64,000 nt of DNA, taken from NCBI RefSeq assembly GCF_000427445.1, contig NZ_KE386496.1, forward strand, positions 496,001 through 560,000. Direction: 5' to 3'. Positions 45,327-57,455 of this stretch are shown one piece after another (positions within the stretch are counted from its first letter, which is position 1; every line of letters starts with the position of its first letter). Made by a program: the position numbers and the translations under genes. This DNA comes from Methylocapsa acidiphila B2 (lineage in GTDB: Bacteria; Pseudomonadota; Alphaproteobacteria; Rhizobiales; Beijerinckiaceae). Under the pieces are notes generated by a model. The model had not been told where the DNA came from. It searched no databases and worked only from the letters and a program-made list of their open reading frames with translations.

Positions 45327-47927
45327 ATGAAATCGCTAGCGCCCTCTATAAGCCGTGTTGATAAGGCTCCGACCCGAGGCTGGTCCGTCCGGCTCATCCT
45401 GCGGGCGGCCTTGCGCGATTTCCGCGGCGGGCTTCACGGATTTGGGATTTTTCTCGCCTGTATCGCGCTCGGCGTCGCCGCCATCGTCGGCGTCGGCTCG
45501 GTCTCGCTTTCCCTCGGCGACGGGCTCGCGCAGCAAGGCCGGGCGATCCTCGGCGGAGACGTCTCCTTCACGCTCGTCCAGCGCGAAGCGACCCGCCCCG
45601 AGCGCGATTTCCTGGCGGCGCATGGCCAATTATCCGCGGTCGCGGTCATGCGCGCGATGGCCCGGCGCGCGGGGGGCGATGCGGCGTTGGTCGAGATCAA
45701 GGCGGTCGACGAAGCCTATCCTTTGGTGGGCGCCGCCCTTCTCGATCCGGATCAAAAGCTCGATCTTGCCCTGGATGCGCGCGACGGCGACTTTGGGATC
45801 GTCGCCGAGCCCGCGCTATTCGCGAGGCTCGGCCTGGCGCTCGGCGATCGCGTCGACATTGGCGACGCGCATTTCGTGCTGCGCGCCACTCTCACCGGCG
45901 AGCCTGACCGACTGGCGGCTGGAATAGGCTTCGGTCCGCGCGTCGTCATGAGCGAGGCCGCCCTGCGCGCGACAGGCCTGCTGCAGCCGGGCTCTTTGGT
46001 TCATTGGATTTATCGCGTCGCGCTCGCGGATGGCGCGGCGCCTACGAGCGACGCCGACGCTGAGGCCTTTCTGCGCGCTGCGCATGAGGCGTTTCCAGAA
46101 GCGGGCTGGGAGGCGCGCAGCCGGAAGAATATTTCGCCCCAGTTCTCCCGCAATCTCGATCGCTTCACCCAGTTTCTCACGCTCGTCGGGCTGACGTCCC
46201 TCATCGTCGGTGGCGTCGGCGTCGCCAACGCCATCCGCGGTTATGTCGAGCGCAAAAGGACGACGATCGCCATTCTGAAATCGCTCGGCGCGACCGGATC
46301 CACCGCTTTCGCCTTGATGCTGACGCAGGCGCTTTTTGTCGCGAGCGTCGGCGTCGCCATCGGCGCGTTCGTGGGGGCGCTTCTGCCCTATGTCGCCGTT
46401 TGGGGTTTCGGCGCGATGATTCCATTTCCGCTCGCGCCTTCGATCCACCCGACGGCGATCGGGCAGGGCGTTCTCTATGGCTATCTGACGGCGCTGGCCT
46501 TTTCGATTCTGCCGCTCGGCGGAGCCCATGATTCGCCGGTCCAGTCCATTTTCCGGGAGGAGATCGAACCCGGCCGGCGCCACGCGAGGCTCCGTTACAT
46601 CATCATGACCCTGGCCGCGAGCGCCGGCCTCATTGGGGCGGTCTTCGCCTTCACCTCGGACCGCGCGCTCGCAGGGATCTATCTGGCCGCGACGCTCGCG
46701 GCCTTCGTCTTGCTGCGCGGCGTCTCCGCGCTCATCATGCTCGCCGCCCGCCGCGCGCCGCTCGCCGGCGGCTTCGCCTTGCGCCTCGCTGTGGCGAATA
46801 TCCATCGGCCCGGCGCGCTCACGCCGTCCGTCGTGCTCTCTTTGGGTCTCGGCCTCGCCCTCCTCGTGACCTTGACCCTGATCGACGGGAACATACGCGC
46901 GGAGCTCAAAAACGGTCTTCCCGGCGTGACGCCGAGCTTCTTCTTCGTCGATGTTCAAGATGCGAAGGTCAAAGCCTTCGCCGAATTCCTTCAGGCTCAC
47001 GCTCCGGATGGGAAGATCGCCTTCGCGCCCATGCTGCGCGGCCGCATCGTCAAGCTGAACGGCGTGCGCGCCGAGGCGGCGCAGGCGAAGCCCAACGTAG
47101 CCTGGGCGCTGCAGGGAGACCGCGGCGTCACTTACGCCGATGCGGTTCCCGAAGGCTCCGAGCTCGTCAAAGGCGCCTGGTGGCCGAAGGATTACACGGG
47201 GCCGCCCTTGATTTCGGTGGACGTCGAGATCGCCCAAGGTCTGGGCCTAGCGCTTGGCGATGAGATCACGGTCAACGTCCAGGGTCGCAATATCGACGGC
47301 AAGATCGCGAATTTCCGCAAGGTCAATTGGCGGACGTTCGGGATTAATTTCGTCCTTATCTTCTCGCCGAATAGTTTCGCTGGCGCGCCGCATGGCGATC
47401 TCGCGACCCTCACCTTTCCCAACGGCGGCGATTCGGGCTTGGAGCTCGCATTGCTCCGCGAGACGGCGCGCGCCTTTCCGGGGGTGACGAGCATTCGCGT
47501 CAAGGAGGCGCTTGACGCCGCAAGCGAGATCGTCGGGCAGCTCGCGATCGCGGTCAGGGGGGCGTCGAGCGTCGCGCTTTTGACCTCGGTCCTGGTGCTC
47601 GGCGGCGCTCTCGCGGCGGGTCGCCGGGCGCGGACGCATGAGGCGGTCGTTCTCAAGACGCTGGGGGCGACGCGGCCGCGCCTTCTCGCGGCTTATTTTT
47701 ATGAATACGGGCTCATCGGCCTCTGCGCTGCGCTATTCGGCGTGGCGGCGGGCGGCGGCGCCGCATATGCTATCGTGCGGCGGGTGATGGAGCTCGACTT
47801 CGTCTGGCTCTGGCCGCAGGCCCTGAGCGCCGCCGCCGCCGCGCTTGCAGTCACGATTTTCCTCGGCCTTCTCGGCGCCTGGCGCATTCTTGGCCGCAAG
47901 CCGGCGGCTTATCTGCGCGAGCTTTAG
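45327..47927 (+). CDS. ABC transporter permease, FtsX-like, YbbP type
   Basis: 866 residues, typical for YbbP. One membrane helix near the N-terminus, a periplasmic MacB-like domain, then three FtsX helices (about 270-420), a further group in the middle, a second periplasmic domain and a final FtsX set (about 725-850) ending FLGLLGAWRILGRKPAAYLREL. This double-FtsX arrangement belongs with the YbbA-type ATPase at 43225. The complex is thought to move lipids or hydrophobic compounds, or to assist an esterase at the membrane. A cupin and YeeE/YedE genes lie between permease and ATPase. Confidence 0.92.
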   Translation: MKSLAPSISRVDKAPTRGWSVRLILRAALRDFRGGLHGFGIFLACIALGVAAIVGVGSVSLSLGDGLAQQGRAILGGDVSFTLVQREATRPERDFLAAHGQLSAVAVMRAMARRAGGDAALVEIKAVDEAYPLVGAALLDPDQKLDLALDARDGDFGIVAEPALFARLGLALGDRVDIGDAHFVLRATLTGEPDRLAAGIGFGPRVVMSEAALRATGLLQPGSLVHWIYRVALADGAAPTSDADAEAFLRAAHEAFPEAGWEARSRKNISPQFSRNLDRFTQFLTLVGLTSLIVGGVGVANAIRGYVERKRTTIAILKSLGATGSTAFALMLTQALFVASVGVAIGAFVGALLPYVAVWGFGAMIPFPLAPSIHPTAIGQGVLYGYLTALAFSILPLGGAHDSPVQSIFREEIEPGRRHARLRYIIMTLAASAGLIGAVFAFTSDRALAGIYLAATLAAFVLLRGVSALIMLAARRAPLAGGFALRLAVANIHRPGALTPSVVLSLGLGLALLVTLTLIDGNIRAELKNGLPGVTPSFFFVDVQDAKVKAFAEFLQAHAPDGKIAFAPMLRGRIVKLNGVRAEAAQAKPNVAWALQGDRGVTYADAVPEGSELVKGAWWPKDYTGPPLISVDVEIAQGLGLALGDEITVNVQGRNIDGKIANFRKVNWRTFGINFVLIFSPNSFAGAPHGDLATLTFPNGGDSGLELALLRETARAFPGVTSIRVKEALDAASEIVGQLAIAVRGASSVALLTSVLVLGGALAAGRRARTHEAVVLKTLGATRPRLLAAYFYEYGLIGLCAALFGVAAGGGAAYAIVRRVMELDFVWLWPQALSAAAAALAVTIFLGLLGAWRILGRKPAAYLREL

Positions 47928-48096
47928 CCAACGGAAAACAAAGGCGAAATAGAGAATTTGACTTGGCTAGATTAAGGATAGTTCATGCGCCGCGGCCTTG
48001 TGCCGATGCCGCTGCTGCGCCATATTACCATCGACGCTCGTCCTGCAAAGGCAGCGGCCGGAGGCGGTCAAGCCTCCACAAACCTTAGAGGAAAAC

Positions 48097-48882
48097 ATGT
48101 CCGACTACGACCGTAACGCTGGAGCCCGCTGGGGGCAGAGCGTGGCGCGGGCCGGTCGCGCCGAAATCGACCAGGGCCTGCGCACCTATATGATGGGCGT
48201 TTACAACAACATGGTGGTGGGCCTCGCGCTGACCGGCTTGGTGGCGCTCGGCGTGAACATGCTCGCCACGACCACGGATCCCTCGATGGCGGTCGCCCAT
48301 ATGGGGCGTATTGGGCTGACCCAATTCGGCGTGACGCTCTACGGCAGCCCGCTCAAATATGTGGTGATGCTGGCGCCGCTCGCTTTCGTGTTCTTTTTCT
48401 CATTCCGCATCAACCAGATGTCGGCTTCGGCTGCGCGGACCTTGTTCTTCGTCTTCGCCGGGACCATGGGTCTGTCCCTGTCGTCGCTGCTTCTCGTCTA
48501 CACGGGAACGTCAGTCGCGCGCGCCTTTTTCATTACGTCGGCGGCTTTCGGCGGCCTGAGCCTCTACGGCTATACCACGAAGCGCGATCTTTCGCCGATC
48601 GGCTCTTTCCTGGTGATGGGCCTCATCGGTCTCGTCCTCGCGAGCGTTGTCAATCTGTTCGTGCAGTCGAGCGGCTTCCAGTTCGGCCTGTCGATCCTGT
48701 CCGTCCTGATCTTCTCGGGCCTCACCGCTTGGGACACTCAGGCGATCAAGGAAATGTATTACGCAGGCGACGGATTCGAAGTCGCGACCAAGAAATCGGT
48801 AAATGGCGCTTTGATGCTCTATCTCGATTTCATCAATATCTTCACGGCGCTTCTGAACCTCACGGGCTCACGCAACGACTAG
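48097..48882 (+). CDS. Bax inhibitor-1/YccA family membrane protein
   Basis: 261 residues from ATG 48097 with TTAGAGGAAAA upstream. It has an N-terminal cytoplasmic part of about 30 residues followed by seven hydrophobic segments, the last ones with LTAWDTQAIKEMYYAGDG and SVNGALMLYLDFINIFTALL, hallmarks of the UPF0005/TMBIM family. Members form pH-sensitive calcium leak channels or modulate FtsH. A TTGACT at 47958 may be its -35 element. It ends in a strong terminator. Confidence 0.92.
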   Translation: MSDYDRNAGARWGQSVARAGRAEIDQGLRTYMMGVYNNMVVGLALTGLVALGVNMLATTTDPSMAVAHMGRIGLTQFGVTLYGSPLKYVVMLAPLAFVFFFSFRINQMSASAARTLFFVFAGTMGLSLSSLLLVYTGTSVARAFFITSAAFGGLSLYGYTTKRDLSPIGSFLVMGLIGLVLASVVNLFVQSSGFQFGLSILSVLIFSGLTAWDTQAIKEMYYAGDGFEVATKKSVNGALMLYLDFINIFTALLNLTGSRND

Positions 48883-48906
48883 TCTCACGAGGGACCCGCT
48901 CTATCA

Positions 48907-48932
48907 GGCTCCGCGCAAGCGGAGCCTTTTTT
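48907..48932 (+). terminator. Rho-independent terminator of the BI-1 family gene
   Basis: 8-bp stem GGCTCCGC/GCGGAGCC, GCAA loop, then TTTTTT; 24 bases after the stop. Confidence 0.93.
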
Positions 48933-48940
48933 ATGTCGGG

Positions 48941-49357
48941 TCAGCCGGACACCAGCTTCAGCTTTTTGTCGAGAACCGCGATGACGCGGTCGAGTTCATG
49001 GCCGCGCTTGAGCACGAGCCCCGTCGCCGTCACAACAGCATAAGCGCCTTGCTTGCGCGCGAGCTTAGGCGTCTTCTCGATTCGATAGAGGGCGCATTCC
49101 GAGGCGCGCCGGTAAATCGAAAAAACCGCCTTATGGGCGGTGAAATCGAGAGCGTAATCGCGCCATTCGCCTTCGGCGACTTTGCGGCCGTAGAGATTGA
49201 GAATCTCGCGCAGTTCCCGTCGATCGAAGGAAACCGTCTCCGCGGCCCCGGCCGACGCGACGGGCTCGCATGCCCGCATGGACAAAGGCCGCGCATCCTT
49301 CGTCTTGGCGGCGAAGTCCAGGGCGCGAAAATCTTCGCTCGGCTCTGCGTCGCTCAT
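48941..49357 (-). CDS. DUF2794 domain-containing protein
   Basis: 138 residues from ATG 49357; the frame is open much further up but the conserved part starts here. The core VSFDRRELREILNLYGRKVAEGEWRDYALDFTAHKAVFSIYRRASECALYRIEKTP defines DUF2794, a family confined largely to alphaproteobacteria with unknown function. It is soluble. It converges with the BI-1 gene, the terminator lying between, and is divergent from htpG. Confidence 0.88.
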   Translation of the reverse strand: MSDAEPSEDFRALDFAAKTKDARPLSMRACEPVASAGAAETVSFDRRELREILNLYGRKVAEGEWRDYALDFTAHKAVFSIYRRASECALYRIEKTPKLARKQGAYAVVTATGLVLKRGHELDRVIAVLDKKLKLVSG

Positions 49358-49598
49358 GAGATCCGTCGCGGCTCCAACTGGCGATCCTGGTTCATCATCG
49401 CGCGACCCTTGGCTAGCGGCAAGCCGTATCTTGACGATTGGGTGACAAGTTTTTCCGCGTTTCGACTCGCGCGGCCCCTCAATATGGATTGAGCGCCGTC
49501 CAGCGGGGCGCCGAGGATCGCCCTTGCATCGACGCGGCGCAAACGCAATATCAGCGCCGTCGACCATCAAGGCGATCAATTTCGGAGGAAGGTTGGAA

Positions 49599-51524
49599 AT
49601 GTCCGAGGCTGCGGGTCAAACGCATGCTTTTCAAGCCGATGTCGCGAGGCTTTTGCATCTGATGGTTCACTCGGTCTATTCGGACCGGGACATTTTCTTG
49701 AGGGAGCTTCTCTCCAACGCCGCAGACGCCTGCGAGAAACTTCGTTACGAAGCGCTCGCCGATCCTGCCCTCGCCACGGCGCCCTTCGCCATCGAGATCC
49801 GCATCGACAAGGATGCGCAAACGCTCGCCGTCGAGGACAATGGGATCGGAATGTCGGAGGCCGATCTCGCCGATGCGCTCGGCACGATCGCGCGTTCGGG
49901 AACCCGGGCCTTTCTCGAGCGTCTGAGCGCGGAAGGCCGCGAGGGGGCGGAGAGCCCGCAAGGCGCAGGTCCGAACCTCGATCTGATCGGCCAATTCGGC
50001 ATCGGTTTCTATTCAGCTTTCATGGTCGCCGACCATGTCGACGTCTTCACGCGGCGGGCTGGATCGCATGAGGCTTTTCATTGGCGCTCCGACGGCAAAG
50101 GGAGCTTTTCGATCACGCCTTTGCCGCTCGCCGACGCACCGGCGCATGGGACGCGCGTCGTCCTGCATTTGAACGAGGCGTCCAAGGACTATCTCGAACC
50201 CGGCCGGATCGAGCGGATCGTGCGCGAGCATTCGAGCGCGCTGACGGCGCCGATCGACCTGATCGAATCGCCCGGCGCCGAAAAGCGCCGACTGACCGAT
50301 GGATCGGCCCTCTGGACCAAGCCGAAAAGCGCAATCTCCGAGCATGAATATACCGAATTCTACAGGGATCTCGCGGGCCAGTTCGACGAGCCGGCGCTGA
50401 CCGCCCATTGGCGCGCCGAAGGCCGCCACGAATATACCGTTCTCGCCTTTGTTCCGGGGTCGCGGCCGCTCGATCTTTTCGATCCGGCGCGCCAGGGCAG
50501 GGCCAAGCTCTATGTCCGCCATGTTCTGATCTCGGACGACGCCGACGTCTTGCCGAGATGGTTGCGCTTCGTGCGCCTCGTGGTCGATTCGGCGGACCTT
50601 CCGCTCAATGTCTCGCGCGAAATGATCCAGGAGAGCCCGCTCTTCGCCGCCATCAAGAAAGGCGTCGCCAATCGCCTGCTGCAGGAGCTGACCAAGCTGG
50701 CGGAGAGCGAGCCGGAGAAATTTGCTACCGTCTGGACGAATTTCGGCGCAGTCTTGAAGGAAGGCCTTTATGAAGACCCCGAAAAGCGCGACCCCTTGTT
50801 CGGGCTTGCGCGTTTCGCGACCTCGACCCATCCCGACGGCGGACGCAGCCTTAAGGATTATGTCGCCGGCCTGCAAACCAACCAGACGGCGATCTATTAT
50901 CTTCTGGGCGAGGATGTGAAGCGGCTCGCGGCGAGCCCGCAGATCGAGGGATTCCGCGCTCGCGGCGTCGAAGTTTTGCTTTTGCCCGATCCGATCGACG
51001 CCTTTTGGGTCGCAACGGCGGTCGGCTTCGATGGGAAGCCCTTCAAATCGGTCACGCAAGGCGCGGCCGACATCAAATCCATCCCGCTGCAGAAAGGCGA
51101 GGCCGAAGAGCCAGCCCCTGAAGAGCCGCCGGCCGCGCGGCTCGCCGCTCTCTTCGCGCTCATGAAGCAAGTCCTCGGCGAGTCTGTCGCCGATGTGCGG
51201 GCGTCCGATCGGCTGGCAGAGAGCCCGGCTTGCCTTGTCGCGTCTGATTTTGGGCCGGATCGGCGGCTCGAACGCTTGCTCGCCGAGCACGGCCAGCTCG
51301 GCGCGGCGAGCAAGCCGATCCTGGAGGTCAATGGGGGTCATCCATTGATTCGGGCGTTGGTCGGCCTCGTTGGCGGGCCCGACAAGCAAAAAATCGAGGA
51401 TATTGTCTGGCTTCTTTTCGACGAGGCGCGGCTGATGGAAGGCGACAAGCCGGCCGATGCGCCGCATTTCGCGACGAGGCTGACGCGAATTCTGCTCGAG
51501 GCCGCGAGCGTCGCCACGGCGTGA
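49599..51524 (+). CDS. htpG: Molecular chaperone HtpG (Hsp90)
   Basis: 641 residues from ATG 49599, with GGAGGAAGG upstream. GHKL ATPase domain with LRELLSNAADACEKLRYEAL, EDNGIGMS and GQFGIGFYSAFMVAD; middle domain with GVVDS-type VDSADLPLNVSREMIQESP; C-terminal dimerisation domain. It folds and remodels client proteins in heat stress. Its stop overlaps the upstream GTG of prmC. In many relatives the prmC gene is preceded by prfA instead. Confidence 0.96.
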   Translation: MSEAAGQTHAFQADVARLLHLMVHSVYSDRDIFLRELLSNAADACEKLRYEALADPALATAPFAIEIRIDKDAQTLAVEDNGIGMSEADLADALGTIARSGTRAFLERLSAEGREGAESPQGAGPNLDLIGQFGIGFYSAFMVADHVDVFTRRAGSHEAFHWRSDGKGSFSITPLPLADAPAHGTRVVLHLNEASKDYLEPGRIERIVREHSSALTAPIDLIESPGAEKRRLTDGSALWTKPKSAISEHEYTEFYRDLAGQFDEPALTAHWRAEGRHEYTVLAFVPGSRPLDLFDPARQGRAKLYVRHVLISDDADVLPRWLRFVRLVVDSADLPLNVSREMIQESPLFAAIKKGVANRLLQELTKLAESEPEKFATVWTNFGAVLKEGLYEDPEKRDPLFGLARFATSTHPDGGRSLKDYVAGLQTNQTAIYYLLGEDVKRLAASPQIEGFRARGVEVLLLPDPIDAFWVATAVGFDGKPFKSVTQGAADIKSIPLQKGEAEEPAPEEPPAARLAALFALMKQVLGESVADVRASDRLAESPACLVASDFGPDRRLERLLAEHGQLGAASKPILEVNGGHPLIRALVGLVGGPDKQKIEDIVWLLFDEARLMEGDKPADAPHFATRLTRILLEAASVATA

Positions 51525-51526
51525 CC

Positions 51527-52426
51527 ATGAGCCTCGATCCGGGCGCCGGGTTCGCCTTTGTGGGAGCGACGCCGCGCGACGAGGCGCGCCGCGCGCTGGC
51601 GCGCGCCTTCGCGGCCGCCGCGATTGATTCGGCCGAGCTCGATGCGCGCCTGCTCTTATGCGCGGCGTTGGAGATCGATCACGCGGGCCTGGTCCGCGAT
51701 CCAGACCGCCCGCTCGGCGCGGCCGCGGCGCGTGTCTCGGCCTTCGGGACGCGACGGCTTCGCCGCGAGCCCGTTTCTCGCATCATAGGCTACAGGGAGT
51801 TCTGGCGATCGCCGTTCAAGATCGATTCTTCGGTCCTCGACCCGCGCCCGGACACCGAAACCCTGATCGAGGCCGTGCTCGATCGAATTAGCCCTGATCT
51901 GCACCGTGAGCGCCGTCTTCTCGATCTCGGCGCAGGGTCTGGGGCCATTCTCTGCGCGCTTTTGCAGGAACTGCCGCGATCCTTCGGCGTCGGCGTCGAT
52001 CTTTCGCCGGCGGCCTGCGCCATTGCACGGGATAATTTGGCGGCGCTCGGCCTCTCGTCGCGCGGGGCGATTCTCTGCGGCGACTGGACCCTCCCGTTGC
52101 GCGGCGGGTTCGATGTTCTCGCCTCCAATCCGCCCTACATAGTGCGGGACGAGATCGCCGGCCTTGAGGCGGACGTGCGCGATTTCGATCCGCGCCTCGC
52201 CCTCGACGGCGGCGAAGACGGGCTCGCGGCCTATCGGGCGATCATTTCGGCCGCGCCGGCCCACTTGGCGCCGGGCGGGACGATCGCGCTCGAACTCGGG
52301 CAGGGCCAGCGCGCGGCGGTCGAAGGGCTTTTGCGCGCCGCGGGGTTCACGCGGATCGCCGTCCGGATGGATCTTGCCGGCGTCGAGAGAGTTATCGTCG
52401 GCGAAGGCGGCGGGATCGCAATCTGA
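51527..52426 (+). CDS. prmC: Release-factor glutamine methyltransferase
   Basis: 299 residues from ATG 51527 (GTG at 51521 is possible). PrmC methylates the GGQ glutamine of release factors RF1 and RF2. The SAM motif is LLDLGAGSGAILCALL (about 131-146), and the catalytic motif NPPY is at 201-204. The N-terminal helical domain has the GYREFWRSPFKIDSSVLDPRPDTE linker. Downstream DUF4167 and clpB follow in the classic order, but the usual upstream prfA is absent. Confidence 0.95.
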   Translation: MSLDPGAGFAFVGATPRDEARRALARAFAAAAIDSAELDARLLLCAALEIDHAGLVRDPDRPLGAAAARVSAFGTRRLRREPVSRIIGYREFWRSPFKIDSSVLDPRPDTETLIEAVLDRISPDLHRERRLLDLGAGSGAILCALLQELPRSFGVGVDLSPAACAIARDNLAALGLSSRGAILCGDWTLPLRGGFDVLASNPPYIVRDEIAGLEADVRDFDPRLALDGGEDGLAAYRAIISAAPAHLAPGGTIALELGQGQRAAVEGLLRAAGFTRIAVRMDLAGVERVIVGEGGGIAI

Positions 52427-52943
52427 TTGGCGCAGGGCGCGGAGATAATCGTAGAGCTTAGATCGCTCGCTGCTTTTCCCGACTCGCTGATCGGTCCCGG
52501 AGGACAGTGGCAAATCGGCAACGGCTTGGCCAGCAATTCAGATATTTTCCAAAAGGGACTTGGCGTATCAGGTGAAAACAGATAGGTTCTGCGTCCAAGG
52601 ATCACCTTTTGGCTTCCGACAGAGAGCCGCGAGAGGCGTCGAGGTCGGCTCATCCCCCCAGGTCTAGAGCGAGACCGGGGGGTCGAGCATGATGTCCGCT
52701 TCCGGCTCCGAGGCGACCCTCGGCGCTACCGAGGTAGATGTCCCGAGACGCTTAGACTCTATCGGATCAAGGGTCGAAGATCGGCGCTGCAGCATGGCTG
52801 TGAGCGCTGCCGTTAATGGCTGGAGAGCCTGAACCCGCTCGCACCTTCGCACTTATCAATATGGTTCGATTTAGAGCCGTTGACGAAACGCCGAACCGGC
52901 GCTCCTCGACGCTCGCGGTCACGACGTCACTCAAGGATCATCG
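52427..52943. other. Gene-poor stretch between prmC and the DUF4167 gene
   Basis: No supported gene. A 62-codon frame on the minus strand (52664-52852) has no ribosome binding site or motif. The stretch should contain the promoter of the DUF4167 gene. Confidence 0.4.
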
Positions 52944-53873
52944 ATGAGACCTGGACAGACCAATAAACGCATGCGCGGCCGCCCGAATAATAATCGCAAA
53001 GGCCCAAATCCGCTCACGCGTTCTTATGAGTCGAGCGGGCCCGACGTCAAAATCCGTGGAACAGCGCATCATATCGGCGAAAAATATCTCCAATTGGCGC
53101 GCGACGCCCAATCGGCGGGCGATCCGGTCACGGCGGAAAGCTATCTTCAGCACGCCGAGCATTATTTCCGGCTGATCGCCATGGCTCAGCAGGCGCAGCA
53201 GCAAGGGGCGGGCGGCTATCAACGCCAACCCAACGAGGCCGACGACATCGAGGACGGCGATGATTTCATCGGCATCCCGGACAGATTCGCGTCTCCGACC
53301 GAGCGTTTCGCATCTGCGCCCCAACCGACATTCGCGCCGCCGCCGCCGCAGCAAGGCGGCCCTCAGCCAAATCCGGAACGTCCTTTCTATGTCAGCCCGG
53401 AAAAGCAGGGTTACGAGCGCGCTCCTCGCCAGGAACGGTCGTTTCAAGACAAGAGCTATCCGGAAAAGACTTATCAGGAGCGGCCTTATTCCGAGCGGCC
53501 CTATGGCGAGCGCAATGGATCTGGCCGCGATTCGGACAGCCGAGGACAAGGACAGCGTGGACGCCCCCCACGCGAATATCGCAATGACGCCGCGCCGCGC
53601 GGCGAATCTCGCGTCCCTTCCGAGGAACTCGAGAGAAACGGCCTTCCTGCCTTCATCACCGCCCCTGTGCGCCCGCAACCGGAGGCGCTCGGCGCCGAAC
53701 CGCCGAACGAGGCTTTTCCGGCCGCGCTTGTCGATCAGCCGGAAGCGGACCGCGATGTCGGCGGTTTCCATTTGCGCCCGCGCCGTCGTCGGCGCAGCAA
53801 GGCGGAAATGGCATTGGATCAGGCGTCCGGCGGCGGTCAAGAGAGCAACGCCAGCGATCCGGTCGGCGATTGA
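52944..53873 (+). CDS. DUF4167 domain-containing protein
   Basis: 309 residues. The N-terminal DUF4167 region (about 1-85) has an Arg/Asn-rich start followed by NPLTRSYESSGPDVKIRGTAHHIGEKYLQLARDAQSAGDPVTAESYLQHAEHYFRLIA. The rest is disordered, Gln/Pro/Arg-rich with repeated YxERPY units. The family is alphaproteobacterial and nearly always adjacent to prmC, as here. The charged N-terminus suggests RNA or ribosome binding, but no function is established. Confidence 0.92.
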   Translation: MRPGQTNKRMRGRPNNNRKGPNPLTRSYESSGPDVKIRGTAHHIGEKYLQLARDAQSAGDPVTAESYLQHAEHYFRLIAMAQQAQQQGAGGYQRQPNEADDIEDGDDFIGIPDRFASPTERFASAPQPTFAPPPPQQGGPQPNPERPFYVSPEKQGYERAPRQERSFQDKSYPEKTYQERPYSERPYGERNGSGRDSDSRGQGQRGRPPREYRNDAAPRGESRVPSEELERNGLPAFITAPVRPQPEALGAEPPNEAFPAALVDQPEADRDVGGFHLRPRRRRRSKAEMALDQASGGGQESNASDPVGD

Positions 53874-53954
53874 GCGAAACCCTTTCATCTTCCGCTTGAG
53901 TGCGACGGCGAATAATGTTTTCGTTGAGCGGCAGGTAATAAGGGAGCTTTTTCC

Positions 53955-54212
53955 ATGATCCCGAAATTTTCCGCCGCCGCGGCTGCGGCGGCCATGATCC
54001 TGTTGGGCTCGCTTCAAGCGGAGGCGGCGCCGGTGCCGGCTTTGCCTGTCGCGCCGGAACAGCCGTCCCTCATTGTCCCGATCGCGGGCGGCTGCGGCCT
54101 CGGCTGGCATCGCGGCCCATGGGGCGGCTGTCGCCGCAATTGGGGGCCGGTCTATCGTCGTTGCTGGTTTCGTCCGACGCCTTGGGGGCCGCGCCGCGTC
54201 TGCGCATGGTGA
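53955..54212 (+). CDS. Small exported GCG_CRPN-type glycine/cysteine-rich protein
   Basis: 85 residues: a signal peptide (ending LQAEA), a short proline-rich linker, and GGCGLGWHRGPWGGCRRNWGPVYRRCWFRPTPWGPRRVCAW, which matches the GCG_CRPN prefix-to-repeats type of small secreted proteins in Rhizobiales. Five cysteines in the mature part suggest disulphides. The function is unknown. GGGAGC precedes the start. Confidence 0.75.
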   Translation: MIPKFSAAAAAAAMILLGSLQAEAAPVPALPVAPEQPSLIVPIAGGCGLGWHRGPWGGCRRNWGPVYRRCWFRPTPWGPRRVCAW

Positions 54213-54674
54213 CCCTGAAATCTTGAAGCGCGCCAGCGCGCTTCGTTTGCGAGCTATGATTGCGAGACGAACGCGCCGCTTGGCAAGCGGTGCGCCGCGC
54301 CTCCGCGCGTTCGCGCCAAGATCAGGACTAAGCTCGAGCCTGTGAGGGGCGAGCGATTTCGTTGCGACCGCCGAACTCGGCCGGTCGAAAGGCGCATTGA
54401 TTCGCGCCTGGACGACTTTGACCTGCCGCATTTTCTCGCGCCGGCGCCCGTGTTCCTATTTCGTCAGCTCGAATCGGCCGCCCACGAAAAAACGGACAAG
54501 AGGCTCGAGGCGCCAGCGGAATGTCGAGGCAGGCCATTCCTTTCGAAGGCTGCCCTTCCGCTCGTGGTTTTCCTCCCTACATGTCTGTCGTAAGGCCGCC
54601 GCAAGGGGTCCAATCAACATTTGGCCGCGACCTCGCCGCTTCGGGGCGGTCTCGCGGGCTGGAGGGCGTCAGTC
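54213..54674. other. Intergenic region upstream of clpB
   Basis: No supported gene. A CTTCCG (54555-54560) followed after 14 bases by CCCTACAT loosely resembles a heat-shock-type promoter for clpB, but the match is weak. Confidence 0.35.
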
Positions 54675-57269
<2,595 letters not shown>

Positions 57270-57455
57270 GCCTTCCTTGGGGCGGAAAAATATTTTCGTT
57301 CTGCATTGGGAGCATCTCGCAATGCGGGCAGATTGCATTTCTTTATGACGGTTGATGTCACCCGTTCTGTTCGTGTACTGATCTTTTCAGATATATCCGA
57401 ATAGCGGCACAAGTTCTAACCGCAAACTTTGTCTCTTCATTGGAGCCAACTTATC

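Noticed and set aside
45816-47237. 473-codon minus-strand frame opposite the FtsX-like permease
   Set aside because: Antisense to a well-supported permease, and charged low-complexity sequence.
52231-52653. 140-codon minus-strand frame overlapping the prmC end
   Set aside because: Half of it is antisense to prmC; the rest has no ribosome binding site or recognisable motif.
52938-54431. Long minus-strand frame of 497 codons across the DUF4167 gene
   Set aside because: It is antisense to a recognisable DUF4167 protein and the GCG_CRPN gene and shows arginine/alanine-rich shadow composition with no domain.
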